DNA of 64,000 nucleotides from Staphylococcus kloosii. Lineage in GTDB: Bacteria > Bacillota > Bacilli > Staphylococcales > Staphylococcaceae. Below the pieces are notes generated by a model. The model had not been told where the DNA came from. It searched no databases and saw only the letters and a program-made list of their open reading frames with translations. Shown here piece after piece: positions 1 to 9,349 of the stretch. The DNA lies in the NCBI RefSeq assembly GCF_003019255.1, contig NZ_CP027846.1, forward strand, positions 2,418,001-2,482,000, in the 5' to 3' direction. Both the position numbers and the translations under genes were made by a program. Position 1 is the stretch's first letter, and the number at the start of each line of letters is the position of its first letter.

Positions 1-548
1 AAGACATAAATAATTTTAGAATAGATATCCATATAATTAACGATAACGTGCCAATTGCCACCTACTGTTTGTCCTAAATATATTAAAACAATATTCCATA
101 GTAGCGTACCAATCGTGGTAAAAATAATAAAAATCCATATATTCATTCGCGTAATGCCAGCAGGGATTGAAATAAGACTTCTTATTAAAGGAATAAACCT
201 ACAAAAGAAAATCGTCCAATAACCATACCGTTCAAACCACTTAAAAGTTTTTGTTAAATCTTCTGTAGTTACACGTAGAAATTTCCCGTACTTTTGCACT
301 AAATTGTATAGCTTATTTTCCCCAATCCAAGTACCAATACCATAGAGGGCAATAGCCCCAATTACAGAACCAATTGTAGATGTTATGACGACGCCAACAA
401 AAGTTAAGTCAGTTTTTGTCGTCATAAAGCCACCAAAAGTTAAAATGATTTCAGACGGTATAGGTGGAAAAACATTTTCTAAAAAAATTAACCACGCTAT
501 ACCGAAATAACCATATTGTTCCATAAAATGAATTATCCATTTTTCCAT
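1..548 (-). CDS. DedA family membrane protein (C-terminus beyond window edge)
   Basis: I translated this partial gene by hand because it runs off the left edge of the window. It begins MEKWIIHFMEQYGYFGIAW and continues for at least 181 residues. The family hallmarks are visible: FLENVFPPIPSEIIL near residue 22 and the FCRFIPLIRSLISIPAG segment near residue 120, followed by hydrophobic helices. DedA/SNARE-associated proteins are polytopic; some members flip undecaprenyl phosphate or phosphatidylethanolamine and maintain proton motive force. The substrate here cannot be told. An in-frame ATG four nucleotides further upstream is in another frame. The gene lies upstream of, and in the same direction as, sequence outside the window. 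Confidence 0.85.
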   Translation of the reverse strand, partial: MEKWIIHFMEQYGYFGIAWLIFLENVFPPIPSEIILTFGGFMTTKTDLTFVGVVITSTIGSVIGAIALYGIGTWIGENKLYNLVQKYGKFLRVTTEDLTKTFKWFERYGYWTIFFCRFIPLIRSLISIPAGITRMNIWIFIIFTTIGTLLWNIVLIYLGQTVGGNWHVIVNYMDIYSKIIYV

Positions 549-575
549 TCATTTTCTCCTAATAATAACTAATTT

Positions 576-875
576 TTAGAACAAATTATTAAATGAAGCA
601 TATAAGTACATCAGTGTACCAAATATTGCGCCTGTTAATACTGTTAGTACCAATGATAGTAACATTGTACGTTTATAATGTTTAACAAATGAGACGAATA
701 GTAATCCGCCATTATATAAGAAAAACAAACCAAATAATGCTAGAAAAATATTTATATCAGGATAGGCAATATTTAGTATTAATATAACTATAGCAAAACC
801 TAAAAATGGAAAATTAATTAAGTTTCGTTGAAATTTTGTTTCTTTCTCTTGATGTTGTTCGTTCTTTTGACTCAT
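576..875 (-). CDS. Small hypothetical membrane protein, 99 aa
   Basis: I do not recognise a family. The first 18 residues are charged and hydrophilic (MSQKNEQHQEKETKFQRN). Three hydrophobic stretches follow at about 21-38, 42-62 and 70-95, so a three-helix membrane protein with a cytosolic N-terminus is likely. A GGAGAAAT-type ribosome binding site precedes the ATG. It sits 27 bp upstream of the DedA gene and 19 bp downstream of the aldo/keto reductase, all on the minus strand, so the three may share a transcript. No function is inferred. Confidence 0.7.
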   Translation of the reverse strand: MSQKNEQHQEKETKFQRNLINFPFLGFAIVILILNIAYPDINIFLALFGLFFLYNGGLLFVSFVKHYKRTMLLSLVLTVLTGAIFGTLMYLYASFNNLF

Positions 876-894
876 TTTCTATTTCTCCTTTTAA

Positions 895-1803
895 TTATGG
901 AATATCATGGCCGAGTGACGCAGTATAAATATCAAACCATTCTTGGTCACTTAGCGTAATATTCATTCCTGCAAGCGCATCATCTACTCTACTAATTTGA
1001 TGTGTACCTAACACAGGCATTACTTGAGACGGGTGTTTATTAAGCCACGCCATGATTATTCCCGAAGTTGTAACTTGATATTTTTGTGCCAGTGATTCAA
1101 TTTTTGTCATTATACGTTGTGCTTTAGCGTCATCAGCATTAAATAGCTTACCGCCAGCAAGCGGACTCCATGCCATTATTTTAACCTCGTCTTTATACAT
1201 ATGATTGATTGTGCCATCTTCTAACGCGTCGAGCGTGTAAGGAGATAATTCTAATTGATTCAACGTAATATGTAATTTGTCACATACTAAGTGTTTATTT
1301 AACAAATCATATTGAGACTTTTTAAAATTAGATACGCCAAATGATTTAACTTTTCCTGCTGTCACTAAATTTTTTAATGCCTCAGTAATTTCATTCGGGT
1401 CCATTAATGGTGATGGTCGATGGATAAGTAAAGAGTCAAGATGATCAACGTTCAACTCTGATAACGACCTATTTACTGATTGTTCTATATGTTGCTGAGA
1501 ATGGTCATAGCGATGTCCATTCGTCCATGAGAATTTGTCTGAAGGTAGTACTATACCGCATTTAGACACTATTTCTATCTTATCTCGAAGTTCTGGAGAT
1601 AATTTTAACGCTTGTCCAAATATGCCTTCACATGAATAATCGCCATAAAGGTCAGCGTGATCCACAGTAGTAATACCTCTATCTACTAATTCATGTAAAT
1701 ATTTATTTAATTGTTGCGGCGACCAATCCCATGCATTTGCGCGCCAAAAACCTTGTATAATTTTTGAAAAAGAAACATGCTGATTAATTGTAACTCTATC
1801 CAT
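895..1803 (-). CDS. Aldo/keto reductase (YdhF-type oxidoreductase)
   Basis: A 302-residue protein of the aldo/keto reductase superfamily, which reduces carbonyls with NADPH in a (beta/alpha)8 barrel. The catalytic tetrad is readable: Asp48 and Tyr53 in TTVDHADLYG, Lys81 in IVSKCG and His128 in SLLIHRP. The cofactor-binding C-terminal part includes MAWSPLAGG and VLGTHQISRVDDA. Sequence flavour and length match the YdhF-like subgroup of cytosolic reductases whose natural substrates are unknown. It starts 30 bp downstream of the CobW GTPase gene on the same strand. The substrate is not predictable from sequence. Confidence 0.88.
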   Translation of the reverse strand: MDRVTINQHVSFSKIIQGFWRANAWDWSPQQLNKYLHELVDRGITTVDHADLYGDYSCEGIFGQALKLSPELRDKIEIVSKCGIVLPSDKFSWTNGHRYDHSQQHIEQSVNRSLSELNVDHLDSLLIHRPSPLMDPNEITEALKNLVTAGKVKSFGVSNFKKSQYDLLNKHLVCDKLHITLNQLELSPYTLDALEDGTINHMYKDEVKIMAWSPLAGGKLFNADDAKAQRIMTKIESLAQKYQVTTSGIIMAWLNKHPSQVMPVLGTHQISRVDDALAGMNITLSDQEWFDIYTASLGHDIP

Positions 1804-1833
1804 CTAAACACATCCTTAATAGCGTTTTGTTAA

Positions 1834-2757
1834 TTACGTAAATTGTAACATGTCTAACTTATTTTTTATTCTCTCAACATCTAAATGTTCTCCGATAATC
1901 ACAATTGTTAAATTTTTATCACATTCTATCGGTTGATAATTAGGAACACCAAACGCATATTGGAATTCATAAATAGTTTCGGGCTCATCGCGGAATTTTA
2001 CAAATCCTTTAAGTCTCAATACATTTTCTGGCAAGCGTAAAATAAATTGATAAAATAAACGTCTATCAATAGGACTAGTGAACGTATAATTTAAAGTATT
2101 AATATTATGATGGTCACCATGTGTATGTTCAAAATCAATATCTTGTTGGCTAACTGCGTTTAGTTGTTTTTCAGTAACTTGTCCATACTCTGTGTAGAAA
2201 ATGGCTGCCTTATCGTTAATCGCGCGCAATTGTGTTAAATTTTCACGAGAAGCATCTGCTATCAAATCCATTTTATTTACCAATATTAAGCTACATACCT
2301 TTAATTGCTCTTCCATAAGCTGTTTAGTTTGTTGCGTATAGTTATCTCTTGCAACAAATGTCGAAGCATCTGCTATGCCAATAATAAATGGCTGAGCAAC
2401 TTCATCAATGATTTCAGGGTCTTGGCATGCAGCAACAATTTCTAGTGGATTGGCAATACCAGTCGCCTCTATTACGATATGGTCAGTTTGTCTATTAGCA
2501 ATAAGTTGTTTCATTTGTATTAGTAAGTCTTGTTTCAAATCACAACAAACACAACCATTTAATATAGGAATGACGTTAATGTCATGTGATAATTGGTTAT
2601 TCACATCAAAATTACCTACCTCATTGACGATAAGCTGTGGATTTTCATCTCGTTGCAATAAATATTGAATATAATTATCAAGAAATGTTGTTTTTCCACT
2701 GCCCAAAAAACCAGTTACAATAGTAACGGCTAGCTTTTCTTTCTTAAAACTTGTCAT
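1834..2757 (-). CDS. CobW/G3E-family GTP-binding metallochaperone
   Basis: A G3E-family P-loop GTPase of about 307 residues. The Walker A motif GFLGSGKT is near the N-terminus, the metal-binding CxCC motif appears as NGCVCCDL, and the guanine-specificity motif is NKMD. A His-rich linker (HTHGDHH) precedes the C-terminal CobW domain. Family members insert or deliver metals; the zinc-deficiency (ZigA/YciC) type fits best because no cobalamin or nickel enzymes are nearby. I prefer the ATG at 2757; an in-frame GTG nine bases upstream is possible and neither has a strong Shine-Dalgarno. Metal specificity is inference. Confidence 0.85.
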   Translation of the reverse strand: MTSFKKEKLAVTIVTGFLGSGKTTFLDNYIQYLLQRDENPQLIVNEVGNFDVNNQLSHDINVIPILNGCVCCDLKQDLLIQMKQLIANRQTDHIVIEATGIANPLEIVAACQDPEIIDEVAQPFIIGIADASTFVARDNYTQQTKQLMEEQLKVCSLILVNKMDLIADASRENLTQLRAINDKAAIFYTEYGQVTEKQLNAVSQQDIDFEHTHGDHHNINTLNYTFTSPIDRRLFYQFILRLPENVLRLKGFVKFRDEPETIYEFQYAFGVPNYQPIECDKNLTIVIIGEHLDVERIKNKLDMLQFT

Positions 2758-2985
2758 AGAAATCACTCATTTCAAAATTTAATGTTTGCATAAATAATAA
2801 ATTAAACCTATAATTAACCTTTTACTTGATAAAAGATTAAATATCTTCTACACTTTAATTACACTTAATATTTTAGCATGGCAAAGTATAAAAGTGTGTT
2901 TGCAAATGGAATCTAAACAACATAGACGGATTTAATTCCGATGCACAGAGAAAAATACGGATTAGGATGTCTGGAGGAGAACTTA

Positions 2986-3429
2986 ATGTCTGAGCAACTA
3001 AATTTAAAGGAACAATTATGTTTCAGTTTATACAACGCACAAAGACAAGTAAATCGCTACTACTCAAACAATGTCTTTAAAAAGTATAAACTAACTTATC
3101 CACAATTCTTAGTTTTAACTATCTTGTGGACTGAATCACCAGTTAATGTTAAAAAGGTCGTTACCGAATTAGCATTAGATACAGGTACTGTTTCACCGTT
3201 ATTAAAACGTATGGAACAGGTAGATTTAATTAAACGCGAAAGATCAGAAGTCGATCAACGCGAGGTATTTATTCATTTAACAGATAAAAGTGAAGCAATT
3301 CGTCCTGAATTGGAAACTGCATGTCAAGACGTTGCAGTAGCATCTTCACTTGATACAGATGAAGCAGCTGAGCTTAATAGATTACTTGGCAAAGTGATAA
3401 AAGCATTTACTGAATACGAAAATGAGTAA
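2986..3429 (+). CDS. mgrA: Global regulator MgrA (MarR family)
   Basis: A 147-residue winged-helix MarR-family regulator almost identical in length and sequence to S. aureus MgrA (start MSEQLNLKEQLCFSLYN). MgrA controls autolysis, efflux pumps such as norA, capsule and surface proteins. The redox-sensing cysteine is present at Cys12. The DNA-binding helices lie around residues 45-95 (VNVKKVVTELALDTGTVSP, then LIKRERSEVDQREV as the wing). I chose the ATG at 2986 because GGAGGAGA lies just upstream and it gives the canonical length; an in-frame ATG at 2941 exists. The leader from 2767 is long, as known for mgrA. Confidence 0.96.
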   Translation: MSEQLNLKEQLCFSLYNAQRQVNRYYSNNVFKKYKLTYPQFLVLTILWTESPVNVKKVVTELALDTGTVSPLLKRMEQVDLIKRERSEVDQREVFIHLTDKSEAIRPELETACQDVAVASSLDTDEAAELNRLLGKVIKAFTEYENE

Positions 3430-3497
3430 TTAGGGTGCATGCTAAAATATTGTAGAAGTTATAGTAATTGACATCAATAAATGTAAATTTAAATTTG

Positions 3498-3542
3498 AAT
3501 AAAGAGGTTAAACAATTTATTGTTTAACCTCTTTATTTTTTT
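3498..3542 (+). terminator. Rho-independent terminator after mgrA
   Basis: A perfect 18-bp inverted repeat (arms 3498-3515 and 3520-3537) with a 4-nt loop is followed by a T-run. It lies between the convergent mgrA and cydC genes and points to mgrA; it may also stop minus-strand transcripts weakly. Confidence 0.93.
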
Positions 3543-3558
3543 ATATTCACACATATTT

Positions 3559-5238
3559 TTACTGAGCATCATTTAATTTTAATACATCATATAAATAACC
3601 TCGTTGTGTTATTAATTTATCATAACTTCCGCGTTCTATAATTTCGCCTTCGACCATAACAATAATCTCATCGAAATAAGGTAATAAACGTAAGTCATGT
3701 GTTGCTACAACAAGCGTCTCAGCGTAATCATGAATTAATGACATAATTTTATCTGTATTATAAATATCTAATGCAGTCGTTGGCTCATCCATTATCCATA
3801 GATCACTTTCTTTTAATAACAATCTAGCAATACTAATACGTTGCAATTCTCCTCCTGAAACATTGTTACCGCTAAGGTCAAGTTCTTTATCGAGTGGCAT
3901 GTCAGAAAGCCCAACTAAATCTAACACTTTTCTTATTTCGTCATCACTTCGTTGTGTAAATAAATTATCTCTTAGAGAACCATCAAACATTTGCTGCGAC
4001 TGTAATAACGCATTGATTGAAGCATATTTTTGTTCATTTTTTATATGATGAATATCTTGTCCTCGATAAGCTATATTGCCTTTAGTAGTTTCATATAGAC
4101 CTAACATTAAATTCAGTAATGTACTTTTACCAGAACCTGAAGGACCAACAATTGCTACATGTGATCCTTTGTTAATTTGTAAATTAATATTGTTAACTAC
4201 AGGTAAATGTTGTTGCCAATATTTAAACGTGACGTTATTAAATTTTAGTATTGGCTTGTTGCTGACAGTTTTTGTTATTAAGTTCTCATTACCTTGCTCT
4301 ACTGGGTGCGCCATTATATTATTAACGCTATCCAATGCATCATCCGTATCTGCTTTAAAATAAGCAACATTACTCATAGGTACAGCTTGCTCAAATAACG
4401 TCAACATCATTAACACAATGCTCGTTAAATAAACAACATCCATACTTCCTTTTTGCACTTGAAGCACTCCTAACAGTAATGTGAAAAAGAGTGCTACCAT
4501 CGCTATCAAATTCAATAAAAAATCATAACGCGTTAAAAACTGTTGCTCTTTATCTTGTGCCTGACTGTAATTTTTCAATGCATGTTGTACTTTATCTTTA
4601 TAATCGTCAACCTTACTAAAACGATTTAATTCATCATAACCTGCTTTATAATCATAATAATGATCCATAAAGTCTTTTTCAGATGCACGTTTAATTTGTT
4701 TTATTTTTCTCGCCCTTTTGGCACTAATCCAAGGCACTATACCTAACGTAATGAGCATACTAATAAAAATAACCGCAGCATGTACATAAGAAAAAACAAA
4801 CAAGACGATTACGGATACAATTGACGTTAACCCTATAACAATCGGCGGGTAGTATACACGTAAATAAATGTTTTGTAAGGCTTCAATACGCCCTATCATA
4901 TTAGATAATAATTCTGTGGATTTAAATTTTCTATAAATATCCGGAACAACTGGTATCAAGCCTTTAAAAAACTGAACTCTTACGTTTCTCAACATCGTAA
5001 AAGTTGTTCTGTGTGATAATAGTCGTTCAATATATCTAAAAATTGCGCGTAAAAAGCCAAACATTTTCACGGAAACGATAAGCACCATTAACGCAAATAA
5101 TGGTGCACCGAGTGCGCTTTGTGTAACCATATAACCACTCAAGAAAAACATCGCTAAAGCAACTAAACTGCCAAGCACACCAACGGCGACTGCAAGTATT
5201 AAATCTTTATCTATTTTAAAATGAATGCGTGGTTTCAT
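3559..5238 (-). CDS. cydC: ABC exporter subunit, CydC type
   Basis: A 559-residue fused ABC half-transporter: an N-terminal six-helix membrane domain (about 1-310) and a C-terminal ATPase. Walker A is IVGPSGSGKST, the signature loop is VSGGELQRIS and Walker B is LWIMDEPT. In the CydDC family the heterodimer exports glutathione/cysteine or handles heme-linked redox balance needed for cytochrome bd assembly. The ATG overlaps the stop of the upstream partner by four bases, showing translational coupling. Without biochemical data the substrate assignment rests on family resemblance; the alternative is a generic multidrug or lipid exporter. Confidence 0.8.
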   Translation of the reverse strand: MKPRIHFKIDKDLILAVAVGVLGSLVALAMFFLSGYMVTQSALGAPLFALMVLIVSVKMFGFLRAIFRYIERLLSHRTTFTMLRNVRVQFFKGLIPVVPDIYRKFKSTELLSNMIGRIEALQNIYLRVYYPPIVIGLTSIVSVIVLFVFSYVHAAVIFISMLITLGIVPWISAKRARKIKQIKRASEKDFMDHYYDYKAGYDELNRFSKVDDYKDKVQHALKNYSQAQDKEQQFLTRYDFLLNLIAMVALFFTLLLGVLQVQKGSMDVVYLTSIVLMMLTLFEQAVPMSNVAYFKADTDDALDSVNNIMAHPVEQGNENLITKTVSNKPILKFNNVTFKYWQQHLPVVNNINLQINKGSHVAIVGPSGSGKSTLLNLMLGLYETTKGNIAYRGQDIHHIKNEQKYASINALLQSQQMFDGSLRDNLFTQRSDDEIRKVLDLVGLSDMPLDKELDLSGNNVSGGELQRISIARLLLKESDLWIMDEPTTALDIYNTDKIMSLIHDYAETLVVATHDLRLLPYFDEIIVMVEGEIIERGSYDKLITQRGYLYDVLKLNDAQ

Positions 5239-6866
5239 TGAAAATCATCACCTTTTAACTTTACTGCAGATGTTAAGCTATCAATATTTTGAACCTTACC
5301 TTGACTAAGTTCAATAATTATATCTGCTTGTCGTATAGTACTGTCTCTGTGTGCAATAAAAATAATTGTTTGTTGCTGGAAATGGCGTGCTATCGCTGCT
5401 TGGATAATTTTTTCAGTGCGAATATCTAAGCCTGTCGTAGGTTCATCAAAAATCACTACATCGGGTTGTAGTAATAAGACCCTTGCTAACTCAATTCTTC
5501 TCATCTCTCCACCAGATAACATTTCTCCGCCTTCACCAATGTGTGTGTCTATGCCTGCTTCTAATTGACTAATTTTGTCTATTAAGTTCACTTCTGCTAA
5601 CACATTATTAATAACTTTATCTGCGATTGTGTCATCAAACATCGTTACATTATTTCTAATTGACGTATTAAAAATATAAGGATGCTGGCTTAACACACCA
5701 AAGTTAATAGTGTGCTCGTTCGTGTATATTTCACCACTCGCTGGTTGCAATTGTTGACTGATTATTTTAGCTAAAGTGGACTTACCAGCACCGCTTGGCC
5801 CTACTAATGCGATTTTGTCACCACGTTTAATCTTCAGATTGATATCTTGTAACACATAATTCGCTGTATCATTGTACTTAAACCAAACATTTTGGAGCGC
5901 CATAATATTATTTGAAGATATTACTTGTGGTTCAGAGACAACGTGAGGCTCAGCACTATCTAGAAAATCGAATAACACATCACTTGAGCCTTCACTTTGT
6001 TTACCTGTATGGAATGACTGACCTAAGTCTTTAATAGCATTGTAAAATTCAGGTGCCAAAATAATAACAATGGCCGCTGTTTCAAAATTTATATTGTGAA
6101 ATAACACAAGGCCTAAACCTACTTCCAATGCGACTAAGCCAATACCCAACATGGTAATGAATTCTAGCATCAAACCAGACAAAAAAGCACTGCGTAAAAT
6201 AATCATAGTTAACGTTCTAAAATGCGTGCTTTCTTCATATAATTCGCGTTCTGTGTGTGCAGTACGATTGAATAACTTCAAAGTGACTAAGCCTTTTACT
6301 TTATTTAAAAATTGTTGACTAAATTGATTTAAATAAGTCATTTTATCTTTAGCTTCATCTCGCGTTTTCAATCCAAAAATAATATAAAACAACGGTATAA
6401 AAGGTGCCGTAACAAGCATAATTAAAGCTGTATTTAAATGTATAAAGAACATCGCTACAATGATAAAAAATGGTATCATCATTGACTTAAATACTTGAGG
6501 AAAATAACTATTAAAAAATGGTAGTATACCGTCTATAATTTCAGTAACTACATTGACTTGGCTACCAATTGGCGTATTCGAATTTTTATCGATTGCCTGT
6601 TGTCGAAAATGTTGTGCGACTTTAGAAGCCATTCGGTTACCTAAGTTCAGATTTAACATGTTAAAAGTAGCTCTTAATAATAAAACCACTCCAGTTAAAC
6701 TGATTAACCCATATATTTGAAAATGCTTATTAATTAATACTTCGTTTAAAACTTTAGCAATAGCTATGTTTTGTATTACAACTGTTAAAGCTAAAAACAT
6801 GCTGACAATCGCCATGCCTATTAAATATATTTTATATTCCATCGCAATCTTTGTTAATCTTTTCAC
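5235..6866 (-). CDS. cydD: ABC exporter subunit, CydD type
   Basis: A half-transporter of about 543 residues with membrane helices in roughly the first 270 residues and an ATPase domain carrying Walker A (LVGPSGAGKST), signature LSGGEMRRIEL and Walker B VVIFDEPTTGLD. It pairs with the downstream subunit, whose start overlaps its stop. The likely start is GTG at 6866, six bases after AGGTG; a GTG at 6875 overlaps that ribosome binding site. It is divergent from uppP across about 265 bp. The pair sits beside mgrA, as in S. aureus. The role in cytochrome bd maturation or thiol export is inferred from the CydDC family. Confidence 0.8.
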   Translation of the reverse strand: MKRLTKIAMEYKIYLIGMAIVSMFLALTVVIQNIAIAKVLNEVLINKHFQIYGLISLTGVVLLLRATFNMLNLNLGNRMASKVAQHFRQQAIDKNSNTPIGSQVNVVTEIIDGILPFFNSYFPQVFKSMMIPFFIIVAMFFIHLNTALIMLVTAPFIPLFYIIFGLKTRDEAKDKMTYLNQFSQQFLNKVKGLVTLKLFNRTAHTERELYEESTHFRTLTMIILRSAFLSGLMLEFITMLGIGLVALEVGLGLVLFHNINFETAAIVIILAPEFYNAIKDLGQSFHTGKQSEGSSDVLFDFLDSAEPHVVSEPQVISSNNIMALQNVWFKYNDTANYVLQDINLKIKRGDKIALVGPSGAGKSTLAKIISQQLQPASGEIYTNEHTINFGVLSQHPYIFNTSIRNNVTMFDDTIADKVINNVLAEVNLIDKISQLEAGIDTHIGEGGEMLSGGEMRRIELARVLLLQPDVVIFDEPTTGLDIRTEKIIQAAIARHFQQQTIIFIAHRDSTIRQADIIIELSQGKVQNIDSLTSAVKLKGDDFQ

Positions 6867-7056
6867 AAGTATCACCTAAATTACATTATAGTCTCTTTGT
6901 TATATTTTTAAATGAATAAGGTTTGTATTTTCCATCAAATTCATAAGGCTTTACATATTTTTGTCACAAACGCTATATATCCTTGATACCTAGAGGATAT
7001 AAACTTCGTTTAGTATTTTCTACAAACATGAATAGTATTACTATTATTAATATATC

Positions 7057-7099
7057 TTTACATAATTTCATGATATTATAAGAAAATGAATTATGTAAA
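7057..7099. promoter_or_regulatory. Inverted repeat upstream of uppP
   Basis: A perfect 11-bp inverted repeat, TTTACATAATT (7057-7067) and AATTATGTAAA (7089-7099), is separated by 21 bp and lies 33 bp before uppP in the divergent cydD-uppP intergenic region. It is not followed by a T-run, so it could be an operator or a leader hairpin. No regulator is identifiable. Confidence 0.4.
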
Positions 7100-7131
7100 A
7101 AATTAATAATAGAGATGAAAGTAGGTAACTT

Positions 7132-8007
7132 ATGTTCATTCTTGAATTGATCAAAGGAATTATATTAGGCATTGTTGAAGGTTTAACAGAATTCGCACCA
7201 GTTTCCTCTACTGGACATATGATTTTAGTTGATGATATGTGGTTAAAATCAAGCGCATTTTTAGGCTCTGAATCGGCATTTACTTTTAAAGTAGTCATTC
7301 AGCTCGGCTCCGTTTTTGCAGCTGCATGGGTCTTTAGAGAACGTTATTTTGAAATGCTTCATATAGGAAAATATAAATCCCAACCTATAGATGGTCTAAG
7401 GCATAAACCTAAACGCTTAAATCTATTACACATTTTAGTAGGTATGATACCTGCAGGTGTGTTGGGACTACTATTTGATGATGTTATTGAAAAGTATTTA
7501 TTTAGTGTTCCAACTGTAATGATTGGTTTGCTAATCGGTGCTGTCTACATGATTATGGCCGATATTTATAGCAAAAAAGTACCTAATCCTAAAACAGTGG
7601 ACCAAATAAATTATTTACAAGCTTTTATTATTGGATTATCACAAGCCATTGCTATGTGGCCCGGTTTCAGTAGATCTGGCTCTACCATATCGACGGGTGT
7701 ACTTATGAAAATGAATCATAAAGCAGCTTCAGACTTTACATTTATGATGTCTGTGCCAATTATGCTAGGTGCAAGTTGTTTATCACTAATAAAAAATATT
7801 GAATTTATTCATTTAAATCAATTACCTTTCTATATTTTAGGATTTTTAGCAGCATTTGTATTTGGATTAATTACTATCAAATTATTCTTACATTTAATCA
7901 GTAAAGTTAAACTATTACCTTTTGCTATTTATAGAATAATTTTAGTAATCATTATTGCTATACTTTATTTTGGTTTTGGTATAGGTCATCATATTACAAG
8001 TGCATAA
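7132..8007 (+). CDS. uppP: Undecaprenyl-diphosphatase UppP (BacA)
   Basis: A 291-residue polytopic membrane enzyme that dephosphorylates undecaprenyl pyrophosphate, recycling the lipid carrier for peptidoglycan and teichoic acid; excess gives bacitracin resistance. Both family motifs are clear: EGLTEFAPVSSTGH near residues 16-29, with the catalytic glutamates and the Ser/His segment, and PGFSRSGSTIS around 181-191. Length and about eight hydrophobic helices match the family. It is monocistronic, with its own terminator downstream, and is divergent from the cydDC pair. Confidence 0.95.
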   Translation: MFILELIKGIILGIVEGLTEFAPVSSTGHMILVDDMWLKSSAFLGSESAFTFKVVIQLGSVFAAAWVFRERYFEMLHIGKYKSQPIDGLRHKPKRLNLLHILVGMIPAGVLGLLFDDVIEKYLFSVPTVMIGLLIGAVYMIMADIYSKKVPNPKTVDQINYLQAFIIGLSQAIAMWPGFSRSGSTISTGVLMKMNHKAASDFTFMMSVPIMLGASCLSLIKNIEFIHLNQLPFYILGFLAAFVFGLITIKLFLHLISKVKLLPFAIYRIILVIIIAILYFGFGIGHHITSA

Positions 8008-8014
8008 TATTTGT

Positions 8015-8060
8015 GGGACATTATTTTTAACATTAAATGTTATGATTAATGTCCCTTTTC
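8015..8060 (+). terminator. Terminator after uppP
   Basis: GGGACATTA (8015-8023) pairs with TAATGTCCC (8047-8055), followed by TTTTC. Confidence 0.8.
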
Positions 8061-8179
8061 TATTAGAAATGTTAATATTAAAACTTAAGTAAATGAATAT
8101 TTGTTAATTCATTTGTAGCGTTTATTGTCGTCAGACAAAGGGTAAATGTTACATAGTATATTTATATGGAGGCAACGTT

Positions 8180-8878
8180 ATGGACAAAAAGAATTTAGTG
8201 AAAACATTAATTAACGTTTTACCAATCTTTCTCGTTCCACTTGTTTTAGAACGTAAACGTATTAATGAACAACCAGATGTTAAAAAAGCAACTGATGCTA
8301 CAGTGAAAGCTTCAAAAACGGTAGCACATAAATCTGTTCAGTTCAAAGATGCTGTTGTAGATAAATCAGGTGATGCAAAAGATTATGTTGTTGAAAAGAA
8401 ACAGCATTTGGACGAAAAACGTCAGCTTAAACAAATTGCCAAAGAGAGCGACCCAGCTTATATAGAAAAACAAGAAGAAAAAGCTGCTAAAGAAAGACAC
8501 AAAGAAGCTGAGAAGTTAGATAAAAAATTACAAAAACGTATTGAAAAACGTCATAAAGAAGAAGAAAAATTACGTGCAGAGAACCAATCTGAACGCATTA
8601 AAAGTATTAAAAAAGCCAACAAGTATATGGATGAAGTTGGCTTAACTCCTGGTAAAGTTGATAAAGAAACTGAGAAAAAAGGTGACAAACTTGCCAAGGA
8701 AAATCGTAAAGAAATTAGTAAGTTAGATAAAATTTTACAAAAACGCATCGACAAAAGACATAAAGAAGAAGAAAAAGAGCTGGAAAAAAATAAAAAAGCA
8801 CGCCTTGCCGAATTTAAAAAATATAAAAATTATGACGCTAAGAGTGTCGTAAAACAAAATAAAGAGCAAGACGAATAA
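8180..8878 (+). CDS. Lys/Glu-rich coiled-coil protein with internal repeat and N-terminal hydrophobic anchor
   Basis: A 232-residue protein of unknown function. Residues 6-23 are hydrophobic (LVKTLINVLPIFLVPLVL), consistent with a membrane anchor; the rest is extremely rich in Lys, Glu and Arg and predicted coiled coil. Residues 108-134 and 178-204 are near-duplicates built on KLDKxLQKRIxKRHKEEEK. GGAGGCAAC precedes the ATG. It lies just before the YaiI-like gene (7-bp gap) and the LOG-family gene, probably as one operon. Similar hypothetical proteins occur next to uppP in other staphylococci. No enzymatic motif is seen. Confidence 0.8.
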   Translation: MDKKNLVKTLINVLPIFLVPLVLERKRINEQPDVKKATDATVKASKTVAHKSVQFKDAVVDKSGDAKDYVVEKKQHLDEKRQLKQIAKESDPAYIEKQEEKAAKERHKEAEKLDKKLQKRIEKRHKEEEKLRAENQSERIKSIKKANKYMDEVGLTPGKVDKETEKKGDKLAKENRKEISKLDKILQKRIDKRHKEEEKELEKNKKARLAEFKKYKNYDAKSVVKQNKEQDE

Positions 8879-8885
8879 GCTATTT

Positions 8886-9344
8886 ATGACTAGAGTTATA
8901 ATAGATGGAGATGCTTGTCCTGTTACTCATTCAGTTATTGAAATGACTACAGGGACAGGCATTTTTGTTATCATTGTACGCAGTTTCAGCCACTTTTCTA
9001 CAGCTATCCAGCCCGACCATGTGCGTACCATTTATGTTGATAGTGGCCCAGAAGCCGTCGATTACAAGATTGTACAAATTACAAAACCTAACGATATCGT
9101 TATTACACAAGACTATGGATTAGCTAGTTTACTTCTAAATAAAGTCGCAATTGTATTACATCATTCCGGCCGTCATTATACGAATGACAATATCGACACT
9201 TTGCTCGCTCAGCGACACGCTAACGCACAATTTAGAAAAAGCGGCGGAAGAACTAAAGGCCCTTCTAAATTCACTTCTGAGGATCAAGTGCAATTTAAAG
9301 TAAAACTAGCACAAATTTTAAAAGATTACATAGAAGAGGAGTAA
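8886..9344 (+). CDS. YaiI/YqxD family (DUF188) protein
   Basis: A 152-residue protein with the DUF188 hallmark IDGDACPV at residues 6-13, RSF near 33, the DYGLASLLL segment and the C-terminal RKSGGRTKGPSKFT. The fold resembles PIN-like nucleases with conserved acidic residues, but no activity has been established for the family. It follows the coiled-coil gene by 7 bp and its stop overlaps the first possible start of the next gene. Cytosolic. Confidence 0.88.
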   Translation: MTRVIIDGDACPVTHSVIEMTTGTGIFVIIVRSFSHFSTAIQPDHVRTIYVDSGPEAVDYKIVQITKPNDIVITQDYGLASLLLNKVAIVLHHSGRHYTNDNIDTLLAQRHANAQFRKSGGRTKGPSKFTSEDQVQFKVKLAQILKDYIEEE

Positions 9345-9349
9345 TGAGC

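Noticed and set aside
2941..2985. N-terminal extension of MgrA
   Set aside because: The ATG at 2986 has a strong ribosome binding site and gives the exact family length; the extra 15 codons lie in the known long leader.
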